Source: Endomychus coccineus (Eukaryota; Arthropoda; Insecta; Coleoptera; Endomychidae). Taken from it: a stretch of DNA of 64,000 bases. The translations under genes and the position numbers were made by a program. Position 1 is the first letter of the stretch. Each line of letters begins with the position of its first letter. Where the stretch lies: the NCBI GenBank assembly GCA_958510875.1, contig OY294067.1, positions 232,281,771 to 232,345,770 on the forward strand. The letters are read 5' to 3'. This document shows, piece after piece, positions 32,640-45,972 of the stretch. Under the pieces are notes generated by a model, which had not been told where the DNA came from, did not search any database, and was given only the letters and a program-made list of their open reading frames with translations.

Positions 32640-32860
32640 TGATCATTGGCAATCTAGAAAGACTAGTCGTTCTGTATTCCAGAGACCAAATACTGAAATA
32701 AATACCTTGAAAATTCTAGTTTTCCGGATGAATTCTGAATCAAAATAGCACGACTTTATGCCAACGTTTCGCCAATCATCACAGGTGACATCTTCAGGGC
32801 AGGGTTGAGACTTAAACTGAAACTGTAGAAACGTCGGCATCAAGTCATGGTATTGTGATG
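32640..32860 (-). mobile_element. Penelope-like tail, third family
   Basis: On the minus strand CCGACGTTTC is followed by CCTGCCCTGAAGATGTCACC and by GGCGAAACGTTGGCATAAAG, the style of 3' non-coding sequence found in many insect Penelope-like elements. No endonuclease frame is visible beside it, so this is a tail fragment only. Confidence 0.5.
32759..32801 (-). ncRNA. Hammerhead ribozyme motif, third Penelope family
   Basis: In order on the minus strand: UGCC (stem I), CUGAAGA (core, N7 = A), a 20-base segment with GUCAC and GUGAU that can pair, GAAA (core), CGUU giving an almost loop-less stem III with U at the cleavage position, then GGCA, which completes stem I. Near-absent stem III is the known peculiarity of Penelope hammerheads, which may act as dimers. 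Stem II is imperfect, with several unpaired bases on its 3' side. Confidence 0.55.
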
Positions 32861-32937
32861 AGGAAACTGCTCAACATTCGGCAGTTTCTCTCATTAAAAG
32901 GCAAGTTGACGATGGAGGATGATATGTGGTAGATTCC

Positions 32938-33902
32938 TAAGATTTAGCCTACCACAATGCCATCATCGAAAATAGGTATGAATCTCTTGAAGAAAAAGGA
33001 GTTCCTGGTATAGTAAGTACCTAGATTCAAGACATATTGGAGAATAACCTACAAGTCTCCAGAGTAATCACCCCACCCACCATCTGGAACATTGTTGAAA
33101 ATGCGGCGAGTAGCCAAACTAGGATATCACGTGTTTGGATTCCAACTACTCTAAGCAAATGGTGCAATAACAAAGAACTGAATATTAAGTCCAAGAAAAC
33201 TGAAATGGTTGTTTTTACAAGAAATTACAAGTCAGTACCCTCCATAGGTCTGATTTCAGAGGGTCAGGTGATCAACATCAGCGACCAAGCCAAATACCTA
33301 GGAGTTATCTTAGATAAGAGACTTCTACTATGAGAACAATAACTGGATGAACATTCTCGCAAGATTTCTGGAGTCTCCTGGTTGTGCAGAAGAATCATCA
33401 GCCAGAACTAGGCTTTACACCAAATAACAAGTTGTGGATTTTCGTGATCATACAAAATTGAGCTGCCTCGGTGGTGTGGTGGAAAAGAAGTTCAAGATGA
33501 CCAGCTAAGGAGATCGTCATTTTTGGAGACGCCACAGGAGCCATGAAAACTACATCCACCACTGTGTTCAGAACTCTAATAACAGTGGAAACCCTACATA
33601 TAATCATAGATGCAAAGAACGGTCACAGTCTTATGTCCAGAGAACTGTGGAAGGCAAAAGACAGGCACACCTCATTACCAATTATCGGAAAAACTCATTC
33701 TGTTTATCTAATGAAAATTGATAGGATGTCACAAAGATACATCTTTGATAAGAAGTATCGTATTAGAAGATACACCGAAAAGGATTGGCTTAATAGCATC
33801 ATCCAATTTGCTCTACCAATCGATGGTGATATTTGGTTCCCAGCTAGACATGCTCGAGCAGGGAAATACCGCAAATGCTCCAAGCTAGAATATTCACGAT
33901 AA
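32938..33902 (+). pseudogene. Non-LTR retrotransposon ORF2 fragment (R1/I/jockey-like) up to the RNase H edge
   Basis: The first part reads DLAYHNAIIENRYESLEEKG, then a stop, then IQDILENNLQVSRV, as in the reverse-transcriptase palm. LSKWCNNKELNIKSKKTEMV and FTRNYK, then AKYLGVILDKRLLL follow (the WC-x-L-NP-KTE and KYLGV-LD blocks); the FADD segment between is missing. Later frames include VVWWKRSSR and GAMKTTSTTVFRTLITVETL, equivalent to the thumb-connection GAMRTTPT block, then TEKDWLNSIIQFALPIDGDI. The RNase H domain would begin at the FPARHARAG position but does not. Multiple stops and frameshifts. Confidence 0.7.
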
Positions 33903-34149
33903 TACGATGTGAACGGTGCTTGAAGAAGTCATACAAATACTCGTAGGTAATTTCTTGCAAAATAAAACCTGGGTAAATATTGTATTTTAATTTTCCCTTG
34001 TAAAGTGACATCTTATAATTAATGAGGAAAGGTTGAAGTGGAGATACATTCACGCTTTATAACGCCAGTAATACAGAAATAGATTGTAGAAAACGTTGCC
34101 GGTTCATTTTTCCGAAGTCTAATATCACTATTCTATTCTTAACACGGGG

Positions 34150-34700
34150 TTGACTTCTGCGACGATTAACATCGACAATTATTGATTCATAGTATGTTAT
34201 CTTGAAGGCTTCATGTTCTGAATAGCATCTACCGAAACTGCAAAGGTATCAGGAGAATTTTCTACGCAAAGAGACAACTTCACCGTTCATTAGAATAATG
34301 AAGTCTGGTAGAAAGAAGTTCGGCAGGTCACGAAATTGACAATGGAAGGAATGACCGACCTTGTCTATTCGGCGTTCCTGGAACTGCTCGTGGTGGAGTA
34401 ACACAACATATTTCCGATGAGCACCCATTATTAAAATATCTATAGAAAAGGGAGAGATAACCCAACTTTCTACTATGTTCTAGGAAGGCCGATGAATTGA
34501 TAAGTGTGATATCACCAAACATACGATTGGCTCTCTTTTGAGAAGAATCTTGGAGCTTATGTTTGGGACCCACACCCTAAATATGTAAACAATACTCCAT
34601 AGGTCTCATCAGTGCTTCATGATAATTGTAGAGCTAAAAAATAGCTCTTGGCACAAAATGTATCATACTAATGTCTGTCAAAAATTGCAATCTGTCTACA
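34150..34700 (-). pseudogene. Reverse-transcriptase C-terminal fragment of a CR1/jockey-like element
   Basis: On the minus strand: HEALMRPMEYCLHI, a stop, GVGPKHKLQDSSQKRANRMF, then LEHSRKLGYLSLFYRYFNNG and CSSEICCVTPPRAVPG (ending at 34,328 in one frame). After a stop-rich part it continues as FVTCRTSFYQTSLF and KLSLCVENSPDTFAVSV. The blocks R-x-LEYC-x-x-WG, QKRA-R-, L-HRR-x-LSLFYRYY and CSSEL are the standard end of insect CR1/jockey-type polymerases. No active-site region is present. Confidence 0.75.
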
Positions 34701-37190
34701 TTGTGATTCAAGCAGAAGTAATGAAATCATTCCTCCAAAATTAGCGCATTAATGTGTGAAATTTTGATTTGGCTTAAGGATGCAGCTTGTGAAGCATCAA
34801 TCAGTTACCTACTTTAATTTCCTACTAGGTTTCTCAATCGGGTATTTTTTGGATATTTCATACAACAGATTGACAGAAAGTTGCATGCAATGCATCATTA
34901 TGTCATACTCACAAAACCCCCGTTTTAAATTGAAAGTAGGATGAAAAACCATTTTCTTGAATGAAAATTATATTTTTAGTCACATGAGATAGGCACGTGT
35001 TCTTCTAGTGGACGAATTATTCTGAGAAAGAGAATGAAAAAATAGTGTTCGCAACCAATTCCGGGTTCAGAAATATTCGAAGAATGTTTTTTTTTGGAAA
35101 GGCAAATATGAGAAACCTCTATTTTTCCAACATGTTTCAGATAAGAAGACCAGTTGTCTATGGTTTGTATCAAAACATATTTCATTATCACGTTTATTGG
35201 CTACATTATTGAGTAATGATTAATTTATGAAATATTTCTTCCATCTTATTATATTTCGGAAGCAAAGTACATACAGCAATCCATCTCATCTGTTTCCAAT
35301 GGCAACTGGTGACTGAAATATGGCGAGGCAACATTTTGACCTGTATTCAAAGGAGTCTAAGCCTAATTTAAAAGTATAAAAAGAATGAAGGGATGTCTCT
35401 AAAAAAATTACTTGAATGAATGAATATTGTGCTGCTAATTAAACTGACGAGTTCATTGAAATATAATTATTATCCTCATTGTGTCTCAGAAATGTCAGCT
35501 CTTATGTAAATATGAAAAATGAAATGTCGATCAATATCGCTAAAATTTACCGATTTTCCTAAACTTTACTATCACAATTTTCAATTCCAATTTGGAAATG
35601 ATTTGGTTCTTGCTCCTGCTATTCTTTTATGGAGAGAAACGACATACATTTCTATATCTGAATACTGGGCTTAGCGCCATATAGTTTTCGTACTCTTCGG
35701 GAAAAGTAGGCAAGACTTAAAAATATTTTATTCAATATTTCAATTACTTTCCGGGAGCCAATGATATATTTCTCATAACAAGAATTAATGAATGCACGAT
35801 TTGGGGTCTATATTAATTAAAGTTATATGTACAGCTTATCTTTGTAACAAAGATTACTGAAGCGACATTTAGTTACTAAAAAGTTGAACAATCGCTCCCT
35901 TGGTTAATCTTAGTTAACGCCGATTCCATCTTCACAACGCCTCCTCACTTTTGTTGATTATTTAAGTTTCAATTCCATTTGGCTAACCCTCCTTCAGTAC
36001 TGTGAGGATATAAATAGTTTATAACTACAATAGTAGTTTTATTAACACCAAAATCGGTAATATACCGATGTCACAGATGCAAAAGTGAGAACAGAATACA
36101 AAAGTCTATCCTAATTTAGGGGAACTTCCATTCTGTTCAGTCCTGAAAACCAACGGAATTCTATTGACCGAATATGGTTGCTAGGATCAAGGTAGAGACA
36201 AATTCTCGATCTGCCTACCGTGAAATATTGAGCTGGAATTCATGATGTTGGATAATTGGTGCAGATTCTATGCGTGTGAAGTGAATACTTTAATAATCGG
36301 CATATTTGGATCTTGTTTAATTAGGTGTAATTGAATACTAATACTTGTTTTTCTATTCGTGTGGTTGATTTGTATGCCGAGGCACGCCTCCACTGCCTAC
36401 GCGGAGAATCCGCCAATGTCTGTTTTTCTCTTGTAAACCTAAGAATATTAATAATGATAACACAGGTATGTAATCCAGACAAGTCGCACTATTAATATGG
36501 CCCTTTCTTGCATCTTGAGCGATGACTATATCGTTGCGTCACAATCCATACTAGCTTTCCCATTATTTCTTCGAATATTGTGTCGGGTCGCCCGGTTACG
36601 ACACTATCAGAAAATCTGTAGATTGCTTAAAGGCTTCAAAGGGTTCAATTTCTATTATTAACGTAATTCGGCAGGGGAATTGAATAATGTATTCACCAAA
36701 CTTTCCAACAGTCCGTCACTTTACCTAAGTAAATATGCGTCGGAAACAGTTTTCACAAATTCGGTTTACTCGCGTAGGTTATTCTGATTCTCAGAGTTTA
36801 TGCTCCGCAGGTTCAATAGCGATAACGCACGTTGTTCTTTGATGTCGAAGGCTGTATTTTCAAATATCTTATTAAAGATCTTGGATACTATTGAATGCTA
36901 GTTGTTAACACAGCCGTAGACTTTTCCGATATGACAATAAGCAGATTCTTTGAAGACTTCTAATACAAGAAAATAAAGGTTTAACAATAGTAGCAGATTT
37001 TGTCTATCCGATTCAGCACATAGTAGTAGCCATCCGTTAAATCGCTCTTTCTACGTCTTACTTATGATGAACAAATTGATATCAATAATGAGTTACGGTT
37101 CCTTTCAACCACATGAGTGGAGGATTAATATGTTCAAAAACAATTTGTAGGTTCGTGACGTATTCATATTTTATTATTTAATTTGTAATT
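34701..37190. other. No recognisable gene or repeat
   Basis: A 71-codon minus frame (34,976-35,191) is the longest and has no family features. I saw no element termini, tandem repeats or RNA-gene-like folds. This is the longest stretch in the window without an identified mobile element. Confidence 0.45.
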
Positions 37191-37352
37191 ACTTCGGAAG
37201 TTGCGAGTTTAAAACTCAAATTTTACACAAAACTTTGAACATTTAATTAAAAAATGCTGACAAATTGTTTCACCACACTGTGGCATTTTCAAAGCAAGGA
37301 GTTATCAGAAAGTTTTGTGTAAAATTTGAGTTTTATTCTCCAACTTCCGAAG
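37191..37352. repeat. Inverted repeat with about 42-45-bp arms beside the satellite
   Basis: The left arm (37,191-37,235) with ACTTCGGAAGTTG and AAACTCAAATTTTACACAAA faces the right arm (37,311-37,352) across about 75 bases. The inner parts match perfectly for over 20 bases; one short segment differs. The satellite array starts 122 bases further on. It could be a foldback element or the end of one. Confidence 0.75.
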
Positions 37353-37473
37353 TTTTATGAATTTACACTACGTAAACGCCGAAGCCACAGATAAATTTGT
37401 AATTAATTTATACGTATAACAGTCAACCGGTAGCAAATATTCATATTGGATGGAATAGTTCATACTTCCCTCC

Positions 37474-38061
37474 AGTAGTATATAGCATAAGGGATTGTGA
37501 TGGAGGAATTTTTTTTCTCAGATTTTCGCGAATATATACGTTTTGAACATTTCTGAATAGATCTAAAGTATGTTTGATATGTGTATGTGTATGCGTAAAC
37601 CGATGTGGACTCACTTTACGTAGTATATAGTGTGGATTGTAATCGTGGCAAATAAATTTCCGGATTTTCGCGGATATATCCGTTTAGAGCAACTCTGAAT
37701 CAATATAAAGTATTTTTGACATGATGTCTGTGTATGTCTGTGCGTAACCCACTGAGGACTCACTTTACGTAGTATATAGTGTGGATTGTAATCGTGGCAA
37801 ATAAATTTCCGGATTTTCGCGGATATATCCGTTTTGAGCAATTCTGGATCAAACTAAAGTATTTTTGACATGGTTTCTGTGTGTAACCCGCCGGGGACTC
37901 ACTTTACAAAGTATTTAGTACAACGGATTGTAATCGTGGCAAATTTTTTTTGGGATTTTCGCAAATATATCAATTTTGAGCCTTTCTGAATCATCTATAC
38001 TATTTTTGGCATGATGTCTGTGTGCGTGTGTGTGCGTAGCACACTGTGTAGACTCAGTTTA
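37474..38061 (+). repeat. Left edge of the satellite: irregular monomers
   Basis: The first monomer (37,474-37,618) is the most diverged and resembles no single inner type. The second (37,619-37,767) starts like B and ends like E, so it is a hybrid. A normal B (37,768-37,906) and C (37,907-38,061) follow, then regular trimers. Decay at the edge with homogenised interior is the usual pattern for satellites maintained by unequal exchange. Confidence 0.75.
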
Positions 38062-41000
38062 CGTAGTATGTATTGTAAGGTTCGTGACAGTGATGGCAAT
38101 AAAATTTCCGGATTTTTGCGGATATATCCATTTTGAGAATTTCTGAATCGATCTAACGTATTTTCGATATGATGTCTGTATATGTGTGTGCGTAACCCAC
38201 TGAGGACTCACTTTACGTAGTATATAGTGTGGATTGTAATCGTGGCAAATAAATTTTCGGATTTTCGCGAATATATCCGTTCTGAGCAATTCTGGATCGA
38301 ACTAAAGTATTTTTGACATGGTTTCTGTGTGTAACCCGCCGGGGACTCACTTTACAAAGTATTTAGTACAACGGATTGTAATCGTGGCAAATTTTTTTTG
38401 GGATTTTCGCAAATATATCAATTTTGAGCCTTTCTGAATCATCTATACTATTTTTGGCATGATGTCTGTGTGCGTGTGTGTGCGTAGCACACTGTGTAGA
38501 CTCAGTTTACGTAGTATGTATTGTAAGGTTCGTGACAGTGATGGCAATAAAATTTCCGGATTTTTGCGGATATATCCATTTTGAGAATTTCTGAATCGAT
38601 CTAACGTATTTTCGATATGATGTCTGTATATGTGTGTGCGTAACCCACTGAGGACTCACTTTACGTAGTATATAGTGTGGATTGTAATCGTGGCAAATAA
38701 ATTTCCGGATTTTCGCGGATATATCCGTTTTGAGCAATTCTGGATCGAACTAAAGTATTTTTGACATGGTTTCTGTGTGTAACCCGCCGGGGACTCACTT
38801 TACAAAATATTTAGTACAACGGATTGTAATCGTGGCAAATTTTTTTTGGGATTTTCGCAAATATATCAATTTTGAGCCTTTCTGAATCATCTATACTATT
38901 TTTGGCATGATGTCTGTCTGCGTGTGTGTGCGTAGCACACTGTGTAGACTCAGTGTAAGTAGTATGTATTGTAAGGTTCGTGACAGTGATGGCAATAAAA
39001 TTTCCGGATTTTTGCGGATATATCCATTTTGAGAATTTCTGAATCGATCTAACGTATTTTCGATATGATGTCTGTATATGTGTGTGCGTAACCCACTGAG
39101 GACTCACTTTACGTAGTATATAGTGTCGATTGTAATCGTGGCAAATAAATTTCCGGATTTTCGCGGATATATCCGTTTTGAGCAATTCTGGATCGAACTA
39201 AAGTATTTTTGACATGGTTTCTGTGTGTAACCCGCCGGGGACTCACTTTACAAAGTATTTAGTACAACGGATTGTGATCGTGGCAAATTTTTTTTGGGAT
39301 TTTCGCAAAAATATCAATTTTGAGCCTTTCTGAATCATCTATACTATTTTTGGCATGATGTCTGTGTGCGTGTGTGTGCGTAGCACACTGTGTAGACTCA
39401 GTTTACGTAGTATGTATTGTAAGGTTCGTGACAGTGATGGCAATAAAATTTCCGGATTTTTGCGGATATATCCATTTTGAGAATTTCTGAATCGATCTAA
39501 CGTATTTTCGATATGATGTCTGTATATGTGTGTGCGTAATCCACTGAGGACTCACTTTACGTAGTATATAGTGTGGATTGTAATCATGGCAAATAAATTT
39601 CCGGATTTTCGCGGATATATCCGTTTTGAGCAATTCTGGATCGAACTAAAGTATTTTTGACATGGTTTCTGTGTGTAACCCGCCGGGGACTCACTTTTAC
39701 AAAGTATTTAGTACAACGGATTGTAATCGTGGCAAATTTTTTTTGGGATTTTCGCAAATATATCAATTTTGAGCCTTTCTGAATCATCTATACTATTTTT
39801 GGCATGATGTCTGTGTGCGTGTGTGTGCGTAGCACACTGTGTAGACTCAGTTTACGTAGCATGTATTGTAAGGTTCGAGACAGTGATGGCAATAAAATTT
39901 CCGGATTTTTGCGGATATATCCATTTTGAGAATTTCTGAATCGATCTAACGTATTTTCGATATGATGTCTGTATATGTGTGTGCGTAACCCACTGAGGCC
40001 TCACTTTACGTAGTATATAGTGTGGATTGTAATCGTGGCAAATAAATTTCCGGATTTTCGCGGATATATCCGTTTAGAGCAATTCTGGATCGAACTAAAG
40101 TATTTTTGACATGGTTTCTGTGTGTAACCCGCCGGGGACTCACTTTACAAAGTATTTAGTACAACGGATTGTAATCGTGGCAAATTTTTTTTGGGATTTT
40201 CGCAAATATATCAATTTTGAGCCTTTCTAAATCATCTATACTATTTTTGGCATGATGTCTGTGTGCGTGTGTGTGCGTAGCACACTGTGTAGACTCAGTT
40301 TACGTAGTATGTATTGTAAGGTTCGTGACAGTGATGGCAATAAAATTTCCGGATTTTTGCGGATATATCCATTTTGAGAATTTCTGAATCGATCTAACGT
40401 ATTTTCGATATGATGTCTGTATATGTGTGTGCGTAACCCACTGAGGACTCACTTTACGTAGTATATAGTGTGGATTGTAATCGTGGCAAATAAATTTTCG
40501 GATTTTCGCGAATATATCCGTTCTGAGCAATTCTGGATCGAACTAAAGTATTTTTGACATGGTTTCTGTGTGTAACCCGCCGGGGACTCACTTTACAAAG
40601 TATTTAGTACAACGGATTGTAATCGTGGCAAATTTTTTTTGGGATTTTCGCAAATATATCAATTTTGAGCCTTTCTGAATCATCTATACTATTTTTGGCA
40701 TGATGTCTGTGTGCGTGTGTGTGCGTAGCACACTGTGTAGACTCAGTTTACGTAGTATGTATTGTAAGGTTCGTGACAGTGATGGCAATAAAATTTCCGG
40801 ATTTTTGCGGATATATCCATTTTGAGAATTTCTGAATCGATCTAACGTATTTTCGATATGATGTCTGTATATGTGTGTGCGTAACCCACTGAGGACTCAC
40901 TTTACGTAGTATATAGTGTGGATTGTAATCGTGGCAAATAAATTTCCGGATTTTCGCGGATATATCCGTTTTGAGCAATTCTGGATCGAACTAAAGTATT

Positions 41001-42471
41001 TTTGACATGGTTTCTGTGTGTAACCCGCCGGGGACTCACTTTACAAAATATTTAGTACAACGGATTGTAATCGTGGCAATTTTTTTTTGGGATTTTCGCA
41101 AATATATCAATTTTGAGCCTTTCTGAATCATCTATACTATTTTTGGCATGATGTCTGTCTGCGTGTGTGTGCGTAGCACACTGTGTAGACTCAGTGTAAG
41201 TAGTATGTATTGTAAGGTTCGTGACAGTGATGGCAATAAAATTTCCGGATTTTTGCGGATATATCCATTTTGAGAATTTCTGAATCGATCTAACGTATTT
41301 TCGATATGATGTCTGTATATGTGTGTGCGTAACCCACTGAGGACTCACTTTACGTAGTATATAGTGTCGATTGTAATCGTGGCAAATAAATTTCCGGATT
41401 TTCGCGGATATATCCGTTTTGAGCAATTCTGGATCGAACTAAAGTATTTTTGACATGGTTTCTGTGTGTAACCCGCCGGGGACTCACTTTACAAAGTATT
41501 TAGTACAACGGATTGTGATCGTGGCAAATTTTTTTTGGGATTTTCGCAAAAATATCAATTTTGAGCCTTTCTGAATCATCTATACTATTTTTGGCATGAT
41601 GTCTGTGTGCGTGTGTGTGCGTAGCACACTGTGTAGACTCAGTTTACGTAGTATGTATTGTAAGGTTCGTGACAGTGATGGCAATAAAATTTCCGGATTT
41701 TTGCGGATATATCCATTTTGAGAATTTCTGAATCGATCTAACGTATTTTCGATATGATGTCTGTATATGTGTGTGCGTAATCCACTGAGGACTCACTTTA
41801 CGTAGTATATAGTGTGGATTGTAATCATGGCAAATAAATTTCCGGATTTTCGCGGATATATCCGTTTTGAGCAATTCTGGATCGAACTAAAGTATTTTTG
41901 ACATGGTTTCTGTGTGTAACCCGCCGGGGACTCACTTTTACAAAGTATTTAGTACAACGGATTGTAATCGTGGCAAATTTTTTTTGGGATTTTCGCAAAT
42001 ATATCAATTTTGAGCCTTTCTGAATCATCTATACTATTTTTGGCATGATGTCTGTGTGCGTGTGTGTGCGTAGCACACTGTGTAGACTCAGTTTACGTAG
42101 CATGTATTGTAAGGTTCGAGACAGTGATGGCAATAAAATTTCCGGATTTTTGCGGATATATCCATTTTGAGAATTTCTGAATCGATCTAACGTATTTTCG
42201 ATATGATGTCTGTATATGTGTGTGCGTAACCCACTGAGGCCTCACTTTACGTAGTATATAGTGTGGATTGTAATCGTGGCAAATAAATTTCCGGATTTTC
42301 GCGGATATATCCGTTTAGAGCAATTCTGGATCGAACTAAAGTATTTTTGACATGGTTTCTGTGTGTAACCCGCCGGGGACTCACTTTACAAAGTATTTAG
42401 TACAACGGATTGTAATCGTGGCAAATTTTTTTTGGGATTTTCGCAAATATATCAATTTTGAGCCTTTCTAA
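37990..42471 (+). repeat. Tandem pair of 2,241-bp blocks (five trimers each)
   Basis: Private variants recur with a constant offset of 2,241 bases: at 38,059/40,300, 38,811/41,052, 39,584/41,825, and the AATCATGGC variant at 39,584 and 41,825. The two blocks join near 40,230. Within each block the five trimers differ from each other more than corresponding trimers of the two blocks do, so a multi-trimer block was duplicated recently. Confidence 0.85.
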
Positions 42472-43732
42472 ATCATCTATACTATTTTTGGCATGATGTC
42501 TGTGTGCGTGTGTGTGCGTAGCACACTGTGTAGACTCAGTTTACGTAGTATGTATTGTAAGGTTCGTGACAGTGATGGCAATAAAATTTCCGGATTTTTG
42601 CGGATATATCCATTTTGAGAATTTCTGAATCGATCTAACGTATTTTCGATATGATGTCTGTATATGTGTGTGCGTAACCCACTGAGGACTCACTTTACGT
42701 AGTATATAGTGTGGATTGTAATCGTGGCAAATAAATATCCGGATTTTCGAGGATATATCCGTTTTGAGCAATTCTGGATCGAACTAAAGTATTTTTGACA
42801 TGGTTTCTGTGTGTAACCCGCCCGGGACTCACTTTACAAAGTATTTAGTACAACGGATTGTAATCGTGGCAAATTTTGTTTGGGATTTTCGCAAATATAT
42901 CAATTTTGGGCCTTTCTGAATCATCTATACTATTTTTGGCATGATGTCTGTGTGCGTGTGTGTGCGTAGCACACTGTGTAGACTCAGTTTACGTAGTATG
43001 TATTGTAAGGTTCGTGACAGTGATGGCAATAAAATTTCCGGATTTTTGCGGATATATCCATTTTGAGAATTTCTGAATCGATCTAACGTATTTTCGATAT
43101 GATGTCTGTATATGTGTGTGCGTAACCCACTGAGGACTCACTTTACGTAGTATATAGTGTGGATTGTAATCGTGACAAATAAATTTCCTGATTTTTGCGG
43201 ATATATCCGTTTTGAGCAATTCTGGATCGAACTAAAGTATTTTTGACATGGTTTCTGTGTGTAACCCGCCGAGGACTCACTTTACAAAGTATTTAGTACA
43301 ACGGATTGTAATCGTGGCAAATTTTTTTTGGGATTTTCGCAAATATATCAATTTTGAGCCTTTCTGAATCATCTATACTATTTTTGGCATGATGTCTGTG
43401 TGCGTGTGTGTGCGTAGCACACTGTGTAGACTCAGTTTACGTAGTATGTATTGTAAGGTTCGTGACAGTGATGGCAATAAAATTTCCGGATTTTTGCGGA
43501 TATATCCATTTTGAGAATTTCTGAATCGATCTAACGTCTTTTCGATATGATGTCTGTATATGTGTGTGCGTAACCCACTGAGGACTCACTTTACGTAGTA
43601 TATAGTGTGGATTGTAATCGTGGCAAATAAATTTCCGGATTTTCGCGGATATATCCGTTTTGAGCAATTCTGGATCGAACTAAAGTATTTTTGACATGGT
43701 TTCTGTGTGTAACCCGCCGGGGACTCACTTTA

Positions 43733-44180
43733 CAAAGTATTTAGTACAACGGATTGTAATCGTGGAAAACATTTCCTGATATTCGCAAGTATATCTATCC
43801 ATTTTGAGAAATTCCGAATCAATATAAAGTATTTTTTTAATGATGTCTGTGTATGTGTGTGCGTAACTCACTAAGGACTAAGGACTTTACGTAGTATATA
43901 GTGTAAGAGATTGTATTCGTGGCAAAACAATTTCCAGATTTTCGCGGATATATCCGTTTAGAGCAATTCTGAATCAATATAAAGTATTTTTGACATGATG
44001 TCTGTGTATGTCTGTGCGTAACCCACTGAGGACTCACTTTACGTAGTATATAGTGTGGATTGTAATCGTGGCAAATAAATTTCCGGATTTTCGCGAATAT
44101 ATCCGTTTTGAGCAATTCTGGATCGAACTAAAATATTTTTGACATGGTTTCTGTGTGTAACCCGCCGGGGACTCACTTTA
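43733..44180 (+). repeat. Alternative trimer D-E-B, copy 1
   Basis: D (157 bp, with AAAACATTTCCTGATATTCG and CTAAGGACTAAGGACTTTAC) and E (152 bp, with GTTTAGAGCAATTCTGAATC) stand where C and A would be, followed by a normal B of 139 bp. The total is again 448 bp. Confidence 0.9.
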
Positions 44181-45524
44181 CAAAGTATTTAGTACAACGG
44201 ATTGTAATCGTGGCAAATTTTTTTTGGGATTTTCGCAAATATATCAATTTTGAGCCTTTCTGAATCATCTATACTATTTTTGGCATGATGTCTGTGTGCG
44301 TGTGTGTGCGTAGCACACTGTGTAGACTAAGTTTACGTAGTATGTATTGTAAGGTTCGTGACAGTGATGGCAATAAAATTTCCGGATTTTTGCGGATATA
44401 TCCATTTTGAGAATTTCTTAATCGATCTAACGTATTTTCGATATGATGTCTGTATATGTGTGTGCGTAACCCACTGAGGACTCACTTTACGTAGTATATA
44501 GTGTGGATTGTAATCGTGGCAAATAAATTTCCGGATTTTCGCGGATATATCCGTTTTGAGCAATTCTGGATCGAACTAAAGTATTTTTGACATGGTTTCT
44601 GTGTGTAACCCGCCCGGGACTCACTTTACAAAGTATTTAGTACAACGGATTGTAATCGTGGCAAATTTTTTTTGGGATTTTCGCAAATATATCAATTTTG
44701 AGCCTTTCTGAATCATCTATACTATTTTTGGCATGATGTCTGTGTGCGTGTGTGTGCGTAGCACACTGTGTAGACTCAGTTTACGTAGTATGTATTGTAA
44801 GGTTCGTGACAGTGATGGCAATAAAATTTCCGGATTTTTGCGGATATATCCATTTTGAGAATTTCTGAATCGATCTAACGTATTTTCGATATGATGTCTG
44901 TATATGTGTGTGCGTAACCCACTGAGGACTCACTTTACGTAGTATATAGTGTGGATTGTAATCGTGGCAAATAAATTCCCTGATTTTTCCGGATATATCC
45001 GTTTTGAGCAATTCTGGATCGAACTAAAGTATTTTTGACATGGTTTCTGTGTGTAACCCGCCGAGGACTCACTTTACAAAGTATTTAGTACAACGGATTG
45101 TAATCGTGGCAAATTTGTTTTGGGATTTTCGCTAATATATCAATTTTGAGCCTTTCTGAATCATCTATACTATTTTTGGCATGATGTCTGTGAGCGTGTG
45201 TGTGCGTAGCACACTGTGTAGACTCAGTTTACGTAGTATGTATTGTAAGGTTCGTGACAGTGATGGCAATAGAATTTCCGGATTTTTGCGGATATATCCA
45301 TTTTGAGAATTTCTGAATCGATCTAACGTATTTTCGATATGATGTCTGTATATGTGTGTGCGTCACCCACTGAAGACTCACTTTACGTAGTATATAGTGT
45401 GGATTGTAATCGTGGCAAATAAATTCCCGGATTTTCACGGATATATCCGTTTTGAGCAATTCTGGATCGAACTAAAGTATTTTTGACATGGTTTCTGTGT
45501 GTAACCCGCCGGGGACTCACTTTA

Positions 45525-45972
45525 CAAAGTATTTAGTACAACGGATTGTAATCGTGGAAAACATTTCCTGATATTCGCAAGTATATCTATCCATTTTGAG
45601 AAATTCCGAATCAATATAAAGTATTTTTTTAATGATGTCTGTGTATGTGTGTGCGTAACTCACTAAGGACTAAGGACTTTACGTAGTATGTAGTGTAAGA
45701 GATTGTATTCGTGGCAAAACTATTTCCAGATTTTCGCGGATATATCCGTTTAGAGCAATTCTGAATCAATATAAAGTATTTTTGACATGATGTCTGTGTA
45801 TGTCTGTGCGTAACCCACTGAGGACTCACTTTACGTAGTATATAGTGTGGATTGTAATCGTGGCAAATAAATTTCCGGATTTTCGCGGATATATCCGTTT
45901 TGAGCAATTCTGGATCGAACTAAAGTATTTTTGACATGGTTTCTGTGTGTAACCCGCCGAGGACTCACTTTA
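45525..45972 (+). repeat. Alternative trimer D-E-B, copy 2
   Basis: Same D-E-B order as at 43,733, offset by 1,792 bases, exactly four trimers. It carries private changes (for example GTATGTAGTG and AAACTATTTCC) that recur in the copies at 60,297, 61,641 and 62,880. Confidence 0.88.
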
